A stretch of 19,983 bases of DNA from UBA6019 sp036564345 (GCA_036564345.1 DATCOZ010000004.1:1-19983), one strand, 5' to 3'. Shown: positions 7,123-14,706, counted from the stretch's first letter. Notes: generated by a model not told the origin, from the sequence alone. Numbers and translations are program-made.

Positions 7123-8086
7123 TGCCATCCCCCTCCGGCGCGGGCATAGCCCGCAATGACTCCTGCAGCGAGTGAGCGTCGAAGTCGCCCAGGTAGTGTC
7201 CGTCGTCGTACACCGGGACCGCGTCGCGGCCGGCCTCGAGCAGCTCGGCCAGGGCGTCCGCGAGCGTCGCGCTGGAAGGCACCCGGTGGGCTTCCGCCTG
7301 CAGTTCACCTCGGCGCAGGCTGGCGGGGTTGATCGAGGTGACCGCGAGCAGCTTGAGCACACGCTCGTGGCCGAGGAACCCGGTCACGAAGTCATTGGCG
7401 GGGCGGCCGAGGATCACTGCCGGGGTCTCGTACTGTTCGACCTTTGCGCCGAAGTTGAGGAGCGCGATCCGGTCGCCGACCCGGACCGCTTCATCGATGT
7501 CGTGGGTCACGAAGACGACAGTCTTGTTGAGCGTCCGCTGGATCCGGAGGAACTCGTTCTGGAGCCGCTCCCGGGTGATCCTGTCGACCGCCCCGAAAGG
7601 CTCGTCCATGAGCAGGATCGGCGGATCGGCGCCGAGCGCGCGGGCAAAGCCCACCCGCTGCTGTTGGCCGCCCGAGAGCTGGTGGGGGTAGCGGCTCCGA
7701 TATTCGCCCGGGTCGAGCCCGACAAGCTCGAGCAGGTCGTCGACCCGCTGCTTGATCCGGGTGCGGTCCCAGCCCCAGAGGCGGGGCACTGTGGCGACGT
7801 TCTCTCCAATCGTCTGATGCGGAAACAGCCCGGTCCGCTGGATCACGTAGCCCATCTTCAGGCGGAGCGCGACCGGGTCGACGTGAGTGACGTCCTCGCC
7901 ACCGACCACGATCCGGCCAGAGGACGGTTCGATCAGCCGGTTGATCATCCGAAGGGTGGTGCTCTTGCCGCAGCCGGAGGGACCGACGAGCACGCACGTC
8001 TCGCCCTCGCGAATCTCGAGGGTCAGGTTTTGTACCGCATTGCCACCGCCCGGGTAGTGCTTGCTGACTGAATCGAGCGCGATCAT
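7115..8086 (-). CDS. Quaternary-amine ABC importer ATPase (OpuCA/ProV type)
   Basis: A 323-residue ABC ATPase of the glycine betaine/carnitine/choline family. It has Walker A GPSGCGKST (35-43), Q83, signature LSGGQ (137-141), Walker B ILLMDEP with E162, and switch H195 (FVTHDIDEAVRVGDR). The family hallmark RTGLFPHQTIGENVATVP is at 84-101. A degenerate single CBS-like segment follows (about 268-313, HRVPSSATLADALAELLEAG then VPVYDDGHYLGD); in OpuCA/OpuA the CBS domains sense ionic strength. It is divergent from its permease genes, with only 30 nt between starts. ATG 8086 matches family starts. An in-frame GTG at 8095 sits 9 nt from the predicted -10 and is the better start if the mRNA is leaderless. 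Confidence 0.93.
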   Translation of the reverse strand: MIALDSVSKHYPGGGNAVQNLTLEIREGETCVLVGPSGCGKSTTLRMINRLIEPSSGRIVVGGEDVTHVDPVALRLKMGYVIQRTGLFPHQTIGENVATVPRLWGWDRTRIKQRVDDLLELVGLDPGEYRSRYPHQLSGGQQQRVGFARALGADPPILLMDEPFGAVDRITRERLQNEFLRIQRTLNKTVVFVTHDIDEAVRVGDRIALLNFGAKVEQYETPAVILGRPANDFVTGFLGHERVLKLLAVTSINPASLRRGELQAEAHRVPSSATLADALAELLEAGRDAVPVYDDGHYLGDFDAHSLQESLRAMPAPEGDGNG

Positions 8087-8103
8087 CGCCGCCACGTCGC
8101 TGC

Positions 8104-8110
8104 TAGCGTA
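8104..8110. promoter_or_regulatory. Symmetric TAnnnTA element between divergent importer genes
   Basis: TAGCGTA on the plus strand reads TACGCTA on the minus strand, so each strand carries a TAnnnT -10-like hexamer. Plus strand: TAGCGT (8104-8109), then 7 nt to GTG 8117. Minus strand: TACGCT (8110-8105), then 9 nt to GTG 8095 or 18 nt to ATG 8086. This is a candidate bidirectional promoter for the whole transporter locus. Confidence 0.45.
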
Positions 8111-8116
8111 GGCGAG

Positions 8117-8794
8117 GTGCTGGTGGCGGCATTCCTCGATGCCACGGATCCCTGGATCCGCTGGGACTGGTTCTGGCGCCATGTCCCCGAGTTCCAGCTT
8201 CGCCTGGTCGAGCACATCCAGCTGACGGTGATCGCGGTGGTTCTCGGCCTCCTTATCGCGGCGCCGCTGGGCGTGGCCGCCGTGCGCTGGCGACCCCTCC
8301 GTGATCCTCTCCTGGCCGTCGGCGGGGTGCTCTATACGGTCCCTTCCCTTGCCTTCTTCGCGTTCTGTATTCCCTTCACCGGCCTGTCGCTGGCAACCGC
8401 CGAGATCCCCCTCGTCAGCTACACGCTCCTGATCCTGCTGAGGAACATCGTCGTCGGGCTGGACGGCGTCCCCGCCGACGTCCTCGATGCCGCGCGGGGC
8501 ATGGGCTACCGTCCCATGGCGATGCTGCTCCGGATCGAGCTGCCTCTTGCTACGCCGGCGATCCTGGCCGGGCTCAGGATCGCGACGGTAACCACGATCG
8601 GCCTGGTCACGGTGACCGCGCTGATCGGCCAGGGCGGCTTGGGCTCGCTGATCAACACCGGGCTGATCGAGGACTTCAAGACGCCACTGGTGGTGGGCAC
8701 CGTCCTCTGCGTCGTCCTGGCGCTGGGCGCCGATCTCGGCCTCGCCGGCGTCGAGCGGGCGATCACCCCCTGGTCGCGGCAGAGGAGGACCTGA
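8117..8794 (+). CDS. Quaternary-amine ABC importer permease 1 (OpuCB type)
   Basis: A 225-residue inner-membrane permease of the binding-protein-dependent family. It has about five hydrophobic helices and the cytoplasmic EAA loop DVLDAARGMGYRPMAMLLRI, which contacts the ATPase, followed by the conserved ELPLATPAILAGLR. The GTG at 8117 lies 7 nt after TAGCGT, consistent with a leaderless message; GTG 8123 is an alternative. The next permease gene follows after 6 nt, so the two probably form a heterodimeric channel as in OpuC. Expected substrates are glycine betaine, choline, carnitine or similar osmoprotectants. Confidence 0.92.
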   Translation: MLVAAFLDATDPWIRWDWFWRHVPEFQLRLVEHIQLTVIAVVLGLLIAAPLGVAAVRWRPLRDPLLAVGGVLYTVPSLAFFAFCIPFTGLSLATAEIPLVSYTLLILLRNIVVGLDGVPADVLDAARGMGYRPMAMLLRIELPLATPAILAGLRIATVTTIGLVTVTALIGQGGLGSLINTGLIEDFKTPLVVGTVLCVVLALGADLGLAGVERAITPWSRQRRT

Positions 8795-8800
8795 GAAGAG

Positions 8801-9526
8801 ATGGGCTTGGCTGCCGCGGTCATTGCCTGGTTCGCGTCTCCGGCGCACTGGAGCGGGCCGGGGGGCGTGCCGACCCGCCTGCTCGAACACATTCAGATCT
8901 CAGCGGTGGCGATGGCGGTGGCGATCCTGGTGGCGCTGCCGCTCGGCATCACCCTGGGTCACCTCCACCGCTTCGGCAACCTCGCCATCAACGTCTCCAA
9001 CGTCGGCCGGGCGATCCCCTCCTTCGCCATCCTCGTCATCGCGTTCGAGATCTTCGGTCTCGGCAACATCCCCGCCTTCGCCGCCCTCACGCTTCTCGCG
9101 ATCCCACCCATGCTCACCAACAGCTACATCGGCGTGCGGGACGTTGATCCCGAGGTGCTGGACGCCGCCAGGGGCATGGGCATGCGGGAGCGGCGGATGG
9201 TCTTCGGCATCGAGCTGCCACTGGCGATCCCGCTGATCATGGCCGGGGTCAAAACGTCCGCCGTGCAGGTCATCGCGACGGCGACCCTCGCCGCGATCGT
9301 GGCGGGGGGCGGCCTCGGACGCTATATCCTCGACGGGCTGGGGCAGCGGGACGACACCCAGGTATTCGCCGGCGCGCTCCTCGTGGCGGTCCTGGCGCTC
9401 GCCGTCGAGCTGTCGTTGTCAGGATTGGAGCAACTTCTCGTCCCTCGCGGTTTAAGGGAAGGATCCGCCAGCACCGCGATGGAGAAGATCCCGATGGAGC
9501 CGATCCGCCCCCAGGGCACGTCCTGA
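8801..9526 (+). CDS. Quaternary-amine ABC importer permease 2 (OpuCD type)
   Basis: A 241-residue permease homologous to the upstream one. The EAA loop is EVLDAARGMGMRERRMVFGI followed by ELPLAIPLIMAGVK, and the typical ATLAAIVAGGGLGRYILDG segment follows. The N-terminal extension (WFASPAHWSGPGGVPTRLLEHIQIS) is standard for this subunit, with a short periplasmic stretch before helix 1. A polar tail of about 25 residues ends the protein. The ATG at 8801 is preceded by a purine run (GAGAAGAG), a weak ribosome-binding site. It is part of the operon 8117-10481. Confidence 0.92.
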   Translation: MGLAAAVIAWFASPAHWSGPGGVPTRLLEHIQISAVAMAVAILVALPLGITLGHLHRFGNLAINVSNVGRAIPSFAILVIAFEIFGLGNIPAFAALTLLAIPPMLTNSYIGVRDVDPEVLDAARGMGMRERRMVFGIELPLAIPLIMAGVKTSAVQVIATATLAAIVAGGGLGRYILDGLGQRDDTQVFAGALLVAVLALAVELSLSGLEQLLVPRGLREGSASTAMEKIPMEPIRPQGTS

Positions 9527-9563
9527 AGAGCCCGTCACGAATCTAGGAGGAAAGAAGACAGCG

Positions 9564-10481
9564 ATGCAGAACTTCAAGTTCCGGCCGTTGGCGATGGCCA
9601 TCCTCGGCCTTTCCCTGGTGGCCAGTGCATGCGGCGGCTCAACTCCCGCCCCCGCGAGCACGCCCCGGGGAACCGTTGTCGTGGGTGGCTTCAACTTCAA
9701 CGAGTCCACCATCCTGGCCGACATCTACGGCAAGGCGCTTGAGGCGAAGGGCTACACGGTCAACTACAAGACCAAGCTCGGCAACCGCGAGATCGTGGAG
9801 CCGGCCCTCGCCAGTGGCAGCATCGATTTCTACCCCGGCTATGCGGCGACCGACCTCGAGTTCATCAACAAGGGCAAGGGCGAGGCCACAAGCGATCCGC
9901 AGGCGACCACCGACAAGCTCAACACGTACCTGAGCGCGATCGGCGCCAAGGCCCTCACACCGTCACAGGCGATCGACGCAAATGCCTTCGCGATGACCAA
10001 GGCAAACGCGACCAAATACAACGTCACCAAGCTCTCCGACCTCGCCCCGGTTGCCTCCCAGCTGACCCTCGGCGGTCCCCCAGAGTGCCCGACGCGGCCG
10101 TTCTGCGCGGTCGGTCTATCGAAGACCTACGGAGCCACCTTCAAGGCCTTCAAGGCGCTTGACGCCGACGGCCCACTGACTCGGGCAGCCCTCACCGGCG
10201 GGCAGATCGACGTCGGCCTCGTCTTCTCCAGCGACGGTGACCTCGACAGCCGGGGCTACGTCGTCCTGGCGGACGACAAGCACCTCGAGAACGCCGACAA
10301 CATCGTGCCTATCGTGCGGACCAAGGTTCTCAACTCGGAGATCACGACGCTCTTCAACAACATCTCCGCCGCCCTCAACACGACCGACCTTCGGGCCATG
10401 AACAAGAGCGCGGACGTCGACAAGCAGGATCCCGACGTGCTCGCGAGCACCTGGCTCAAGACGCACAACTTCACCAAGTAG
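9564..10481 (+). CDS. Quaternary-amine-binding lipoprotein (OpuCC/OsmF type)
   Basis: A 305-residue exported substrate-binding protein. The signal peptide has a basic start, a hydrophobic core (about 8-19) and the lipobox LVASAC with lipidated C23, followed by a Ser/Pro/Thr-rich linker. The binding domain opens with VVVGGFNFNESTILADIYGKAL and includes SIDFYPGYAATDLEF, which is family-typical. ECPTRPFC probably forms the conserved disulfide. AGGAGG at 9545-9550 is the clearest Shine-Dalgarno sequence of this operon, though 13 nt from the ATG. It would deliver betaine-like osmolytes to the two permeases; exact ligand preference cannot be read from the sequence. Confidence 0.92.
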   Translation: MQNFKFRPLAMAILGLSLVASACGGSTPAPASTPRGTVVVGGFNFNESTILADIYGKALEAKGYTVNYKTKLGNREIVEPALASGSIDFYPGYAATDLEFINKGKGEATSDPQATTDKLNTYLSAIGAKALTPSQAIDANAFAMTKANATKYNVTKLSDLAPVASQLTLGGPPECPTRPFCAVGLSKTYGATFKAFKALDADGPLTRAALTGGQIDVGLVFSSDGDLDSRGYVVLADDKHLENADNIVPIVRTKVLNSEITTLFNNISAALNTTDLRAMNKSADVDKQDPDVLASTWLKTHNFTK

Positions 10482-10485
10482 GCAA

Positions 10486-11115
10486 TTGAGCAGCGGGCAG
10501 GACCTCCTCGACCTCGTCGACTGGCGGCGGCGGGTCGGGGACCTGTACCGGCTGCGCGGTCCCGGCGCGCTGGACGAGTTCCGGCGCGGCCGGGATCGCC
10601 TCTTTCGGACGCACCCCCAATCGCCGATCGAGGACCGCACCGGGTTCACCGGCCTCGAGTACTTCCCGGAGGATCCCGCATACCGGGTCGACGCCGACTT
10701 CGAGCCCTCGGCAGATCCTTCCGAGCTGGTGATCGACACCGGTGGCGAGGATGGCGCCATCCACTACCGACGCGCGGGCCACCTCCGGTTCACTCTTTCG
10801 GGGAACGAGTGCAGCCTTCTCGTGCTGTCGCTGGTCGCCTATGGAGGCGGTCTCTTCCTGCCCTTCAAGGACGCGACCTCGCGTGGCGAGACCTACGGCG
10901 GCGGGCGCTACCTCTTCGACACCGTGAAGAACACCGACGGGCTGGCCCTCGAGATCGAGAGCGGGTCGCCCGGGGTGGTCATCGACTTCAACTACGCGTA
11001 CAACCCGTCCTGCGCCTACAGCCCCCGCTGGGCCTGCCCGCTGGCGCCGCCTGAGAACGCGCTCCCGATCCCGATCCAGGCAGGCGAGAAGAACTACCGC
11101 CCGACTAAGCCGTGA
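10486..11115 (+). CDS. DUF1684 family protein
   Basis: A 209-residue protein that I recognise as DUF1684. The conserved blocks are LRFTLSGNECSLLVLSLV, LFLPFKDATSRGETYGGGRY, and near the C-terminus VVIDFNYAYNPSCAYSPRW, then CPLAPPENALPIPIQAGEK. The function is unknown. No signal peptide is visible, so it is probably cytoplasmic. The start is taken as TTG 10486, 4 nt after the binding-protein stop codon, because the family N-terminus (LLDLVDWRRRVGDLYRL) begins just after it and no ATG or GTG lies closer. It is probably the last gene of the importer operon. Its 3' end overlaps the convergent MFS gene by 11 nt. Confidence 0.85.
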   Translation: MSSGQDLLDLVDWRRRVGDLYRLRGPGALDEFRRGRDRLFRTHPQSPIEDRTGFTGLEYFPEDPAYRVDADFEPSADPSELVIDTGGEDGAIHYRRAGHLRFTLSGNECSLLVLSLVAYGGGLFLPFKDATSRGETYGGGRYLFDTVKNTDGLALEIESGSPGVVIDFNYAYNPSCAYSPRWACPLAPPENALPIPIQAGEKNYRPTKP

Positions 11116-12679
11116 TATCCGTCTCCTTGCGGCTTTCTGAGGAGGGCGCCGCCGTTCGGATCCCGACCAGGTTGACCACCGCTCCCGCCAGCAGCAGGCC
11201 GGCGCCGACGAGCATCGCCACCTGGAAGGCGTCTCCGGAGGCGAGCGTGGCGGCCGCCGCCAGGGCGTGGCCGGTCCCCGGCGCGGGACGGTTCAGTGGG
11301 CTGACCGCCGACCGCAGCGCAGGCGACGTAGGGTCGGCGCCAACGCGGGTGGCCAGCGAGTTGTAGAAGGTGGAGGTCACCGCGATGAAGACCACCGCCC
11401 CCGCCAGCTGGGGGCCGATCCGGGAGATGGCGTTGTTGATCGCCGAGCCGAGCCCCGAGTTGCGGACCGGGACCGACGTCATCAGGACCGAGGTCAGCGG
11501 CGCCACCAGGATCGAGATCCCGATCCCGAACAGGATGCTGCCCGGCAGGAGGTTGACCAGGAAGTCGACCGGCGGTAGGTAGCTGGCCGGCTTGGCCGGG
11601 TTGACGATCCACGCTGCCTCGACGGCAGGCGCCCGTGCGAACCAGAGCACGCCGAGCGCCATGAGGACCGGGCCCACGAACATGAACCAGCGAGGACCGT
11701 AGCGGCCGGACAGCCTGCCGACGCGGGAGGAGAGAACCGTCAGCAGGATGCTCCCCGGCAGCCCGCTCAGCCCGGCGGCGGCGGCGTCGTAGCCGAGGGT
11801 TCCCTGCTGGAAGAGCGCCAGGTTGTAGAAGACGACGTAGAGCGCGCCGTAGATGAGCAGCGTGGAGATGTTGACAACGGTGAAGCTGCGCGACTTGAAG
11901 AGCGAGGGCGGGATGAGCGGGTGTGGCCGGCGGGCCATCAGCGGCACCAACGCCGCCGTCGCGACCGCGCCGATCGCCAGCGCGATGAACGCGAGGGGGT
12001 CGCGCCACTCGCGCTGCTGGCCGTAGATCGCGCCGAAGGCGAGGCCGCCGACCGCCAGCGCGACGACCGCCGCACCCAGCCAGTCGAAGCGCGGCGATGC
12101 CTGCTCGTCCCGGCTTTCCTCGACATGCCGGAGAACCGCGTAAAGCGCGACGAGGACGAGCGGGATGTTGAGCAGGAACACCGCACGCCAGGAGACCGTG
12201 TCGACCAGCACTCCCCCGACGAAGGGGCCGAGGAGGGTGGTCCCCGAGGTCGCCCCGGCCCAGATGCCATAGGCACGCGCCTGGCCAGGTCCGCTGAACG
12301 CGGCGGCGATCAGCGAGAGCGAGCCGGGAACCAGGAGAGCGCCTGCCGCGCCCTGGAGGAGCCGGAAGGCGACCAGCAGCTCGAGGTTGGGCGCGAGGCC
12401 GCAGAGGATGGAGGTCAGGCCGAAGCCGACCAGTCCGATGGCGAACACCCGCCGCCGCCCGTAGTAGTCGTTGACGGCGCCGGCCAGGATCAGCAGCGCG
12501 CTGAGCGTCAGCAGGTAGCCGCTGTAGACGTAGGTCTGCCCCTCAAGGACGCCGAAGAGGTGAACGGGGAGCTGCCGCCCGATCTGGGGGAGCGCCACGT
12601 TGACCACCGAGGAGTCGAGGAACACGATGCCGGAGCCGAGAACGGCGGCCGCGAGGGTCCAGCGCTGAGCAGGCTTCAA
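11105..12679 (-). CDS. DHA2-family MFS drug exporter, 14 membrane segments
   Basis: A 524-residue MFS protein of the EmrB/QacA (DHA2) group. It has the family-typical acidic residue in helix 1 (FLDSSVVNVALP), a motif-A variant (GAVNDYYGRRRVFAIG), antiporter motif C in helix 5 (LLGPFVGGVLVDTVSWRAVF), and 14 hydrophobic segments. A long loop between about 325 and 370 (around WIVNPAKPASYLPPVDF) is probably extracellular. The start is TTG 12679, with TACGAT ending 8 nt upstream and no Shine-Dalgarno sequence. It would be a proton-driven multidrug exporter; substrates are unknown. It is divergent from the operon at 12700, with only 20 nt between the two starts. Confidence 0.9.
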   Translation of the reverse strand: MKPAQRWTLAAAVLGSGIVFLDSSVVNVALPQIGRQLPVHLFGVLEGQTYVYSGYLLTLSALLILAGAVNDYYGRRRVFAIGLVGFGLTSILCGLAPNLELLVAFRLLQGAAGALLVPGSLSLIAAAFSGPGQARAYGIWAGATSGTTLLGPFVGGVLVDTVSWRAVFLLNIPLVLVALYAVLRHVEESRDEQASPRFDWLGAAVVALAVGGLAFGAIYGQQREWRDPLAFIALAIGAVATAALVPLMARRPHPLIPPSLFKSRSFTVVNISTLLIYGALYVVFYNLALFQQGTLGYDAAAAGLSGLPGSILLTVLSSRVGRLSGRYGPRWFMFVGPVLMALGVLWFARAPAVEAAWIVNPAKPASYLPPVDFLVNLLPGSILFGIGISILVAPLTSVLMTSVPVRNSGLGSAINNAISRIGPQLAGAVVFIAVTSTFYNSLATRVGADPTSPALRSAVSPLNRPAPGTGHALAAAATLASGDAFQVAMLVGAGLLLAGAVVNLVGIRTAAPSSESRKETDITA

Positions 12680-12686
12680 ACGCGGC

Positions 12687-12693
12687 TATCGTA
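12687..12693. promoter_or_regulatory. Symmetric TAnnnTA element between MFS exporter and salvage operon
   Basis: TATCGTA on the plus strand reads TACGATA on the minus strand. Plus strand: TATCGT (12687-12692), then 7 nt to ATG 12700. Minus strand: TACGAT (12693-12688), then 8 nt to TTG 12679. The gap of 20 nt leaves no room for separate non-overlapping promoters, so both transcripts probably share this element and are leaderless. Confidence 0.5.
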
Positions 12694-12699
12694 TGGGCG

Positions 12700-13212
12700 A
12701 TGGACAGGGACCGGGCGCTCGCCGAGTTCGACACCGCGCGCGACGCTTTCACCGCCGCAATGCGGGAGGCCCCGGACGAATCCCTCTCCTATCTACGGAG
12801 CGGCGACATCTACGCCATCGGCGGCCTGGCCGTGCACTGCAACTGGGTTCTCAAGCACTACTGCCGCGTTCTCGACCGACTCGCCCAGCCGGCCGAAGGC
12901 GAGTTCAGGGCAGGCGATCCCGAAGGCGAGAACGAGGCGGCCAACCAACGCGCGCTTGCCGGCCTCGAACCCCGTGAGCGGAACGCCGAGCTGGCCGAGC
13001 TAGGCAGTCTCCACCAGGCCGTGAAGCAGGCTGCGCTGGCGGTTCCGACCGATGCCTGGGAGGAGAAGACGCCCGTCTTCTACGGCGATGCGACCGATGC
13101 CTACGCGACCAGCCCGGACGACGTCATCGGATGGCTGCGCGACCACTACCACGAACACGTTCCACACGCGGGAGAGCTGCTGGCCGAATGGCGCGCCGCC
13201 CGGGCCCAGTGA
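12700..13212 (+). CDS. DinB-like (four-helix, His-rich) protein, first gene of the Qng1 operon
   Basis: A 170-residue protein with the size and helical pattern of the DinB/MDMPI superfamily. H46 (AVHCNWVLKHY) and the C-terminal cluster H149, H151, H153 and H156 (RDHYHEHVPHAGEL) are candidate metal ligands. It is more divergent than the DinB protein at 889, so the superfamily call is good but the subfamily is unassigned. The ATG is 7 nt from TATCGT. The stop codon overlaps the next start as GTGA. Its enzymatic role in this operon is unknown; thiol-transferase or hydrolase activity is known for some relatives. Confidence 0.78.
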   Translation: MDRDRALAEFDTARDAFTAAMREAPDESLSYLRSGDIYAIGGLAVHCNWVLKHYCRVLDRLAQPAEGEFRAGDPEGENEAANQRALAGLEPRERNAELAELGSLHQAVKQAALAVPTDAWEEKTPVFYGDATDAYATSPDDVIGWLRDHYHEHVPHAGELLAEWRAARAQ

Positions 13213-13835
13213 CGGAAGAAACGGGGTCCAGCGCCGAACCGCAACCGGCCGAGGCCCCCAGCGGCAGCGCCGACAGCACGGTCCCGACGGCCTCGGGCGC
13301 GCGCAAGCGCAGGCGTGGCGGCAAGGGTAAGACCAGCGGCGGCGGCGGCGGCGGGGGCCGCGCCGTCCAGTACTGGATGGTCGTCACCTCGCCGGACAAC
13401 TTCACCCGGACGCGCGAGCACGGGTTCAGCATCCAGGGAGTCAAGAGCCGGCATAAGAACCGAGTCGCCAGCATGCACGGGGGAGACCGGCTGCTCTACT
13501 ACGTGCACGGCCGGATGGCGTTCTCGGCAACGGCGACGATCACCTCGCCGATGTACGAGGACCACACGCCGATCTGGCGCACCGACCGCCGCGAGGAGGA
13601 CTATCCGTGGCGGTTTCACATCCGCCTCGATCAGCTGCTCGAGGAGCCGGAATGGGTCCAGGCCAAGTACATCGCCTACCGGCTCGAGTACGTCAAGAAG
13701 TGGCCGCCCGAGCATTGGCCGCTTGCCTTCCAGGGCCACCTCCACCAGCTGCCGAAGATCGACTTCACGCTGCTCGAGGACGAGATCCTCCGCCTCGTCC
13801 GAAGGGCCCGCGCCAAGGACCCGGTTGCCGGCTGA
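13209..13835 (+). CDS. EVE-domain protein with Gly-rich basic N-terminal tail
   Basis: A 208-residue protein. Residues 1-52 are disordered: acidic/Ala/Pro-rich, then RKRRRGGKGK and seven consecutive Gly. The EVE domain (PUA/YTH-like fold) spans about 54-195: YWMVVTSPDNF, then GGDRLLYYVHGRMAFSATATI (strand with basic loop), DYPWRFHIRL and FQGHLHQLPKIDF. EVE domains flip out and bind modified nucleobases in DNA or RNA. The GTG at 13209 was chosen because it forms a 4-nt GTGA overlap with the upstream stop codon; ATG 13188 is an in-frame alternative inside the previous gene. Its place directly before qng1 suggests a link with modified bases, which is inference. Confidence 0.85.
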   Translation: MTEETGSSAEPQPAEAPSGSADSTVPTASGARKRRRGGKGKTSGGGGGGGRAVQYWMVVTSPDNFTRTREHGFSIQGVKSRHKNRVASMHGGDRLLYYVHGRMAFSATATITSPMYEDHTPIWRTDRREEDYPWRFHIRLDQLLEEPEWVQAKYIAYRLEYVKKWPPEHWPLAFQGHLHQLPKIDFTLLEDEILRLVRRARAKDPVAG

Positions 13836-14706
13836 CCCGCTCGGCGTCCGGTCCGCCTGCCGCCGCGTGGTCAACGAGGCGCTCGAGGTACGTGTCGGTC
13901 CGCTCGATGCTGCCGCAGCCGCCCTCGGGGACAGGGAGGTTCCCCCGTGGGACCTCAGGCGTCACTACTCGGGCGAGCGGCTCGTCGAGTACGTGCTCGT
14001 CCTGGATACCCTCAACTTCTCTTTCTGGGGCTCGGGCCGCGGCTACTGGCAGCTCGCGGAAGCACTCCGCAACGCATTCGTCGCGGGCGATCCGCTCTGG
14101 GAGCCGGCGCGCCTGCTGGAGCTCGACGAAGCGGGTTTGACCGCGGTTATCGGCGCGTTCCCGATCCCCGACCGGCGGCTGGCGGCCCTCCACGAGCTGG
14201 CTCGACTGGCCGAGCGCGAGGCGGACGGGTCGTTGGCTTCCCTGGTCCCGCCCAGCGCACCCGAGCTGGCGGAGTTCCTCTCGCGCAACCTGGAGTCGTT
14301 TCGCGATGTTTCCACTTATGGAGAATTCGAGGTGCCCCTGTTGAAACGCGCCCAGATCGCGGCGGCCGACCTCTGGGGGTCTGGCGCCATCCGCTTCGAG
14401 GACGTCGACCAGCTGACGTGCTTCGCCGACTACAAGCTGCCCCAGGCGCTCCGCCACCTGGGCGCCCTGGAGTATTCGCCCCACCTCGCCCGGCGCGTGG
14501 ACGACTGGGTCGAGCTCGACCCCGGCTCACCCGAGGAGGTCGAGATCCGGGCGGCGACCGTGGTTGCCGTCGAGGAGCTCCGCGACCGCCTGGCCGTCGG
14601 CGGCCGCCAGCTGCTGGCGGTCGAGGTCGACTGGCTCCTCTGGGACTACTCCCAGGGTCTGTTCCCGGTTCGCCCGTACCACCGGACGCGGACCGTCTTC
14701 TACTGA
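13825..14706 (+). CDS. qng1: Queuosine 5'-phosphate N-glycosylase/hydrolase (Qng1, DUF2419)
   Basis: A 293-residue protein matching the whole DUF2419 queuosine-salvage family. N-terminal DPLGVRSACRRVVNEALEVRV; LDTLNFSFWGSG (60-71) then GYWQLAEAL; SFRDVSTYGEFEVPLLKRAQ (158-177); LTCFADYKLPQALRHLGALE (197-216); EVEIRAATVVAVEELRDRL (238-256); DWLLWDYSQ (269-277); and the terminal HRTRTVFY. The family cleaves queuosine 5'-monophosphate to queuine and ribose 5-phosphate, feeding a queuine-using Tgt. The TTG at 13825 is supported by AAGGA 5 nt upstream and by the need to include DPLGV, which belongs to the family N-terminus. It overlaps the EVE gene by 11 nt. Eukaryotes and a minority of bacteria carry it. 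The family call is very strong; activity is by homology. Confidence 0.93.
   Translation: MPADPLGVRSACRRVVNEALEVRVGPLDAAAAALGDREVPPWDLRRHYSGERLVEYVLVLDTLNFSFWGSGRGYWQLAEALRNAFVAGDPLWEPARLLELDEAGLTAVIGAFPIPDRRLAALHELARLAEREADGSLASLVPPSAPELAEFLSRNLESFRDVSTYGEFEVPLLKRAQIAAADLWGSGAIRFEDVDQLTCFADYKLPQALRHLGALEYSPHLARRVDDWVELDPGSPEEVEIRAATVVAVEELRDRLAVGGRQLLAVEVDWLLWDYSQGLFPVRPYHRTRTVFY

Noticed and set aside
4741..7149. An 802-codon open frame on the plus strand across the MFS and disulfide reductase genes
   Set aside because: Its translation is rich in R, G, D, Q and H without any fold-like pattern, and both minus-strand genes have clear family motifs. It is an antisense shadow of GC-rich coding DNA.
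7115..8890. A 591-residue reading of the ABC ATPase frame
   Set aside because: The first 260 or so residues are antisense to the permease gene and unrelated to ABC proteins. The domain begins at MIALDSVSKHYP.
13315..14706. A 463-residue reading of the Qng1 frame
   Set aside because: The upstream part is an out-of-frame translation of the EVE gene (Ser/Arg/Thr-rich). The family N-terminus starts at the TTG 13825.
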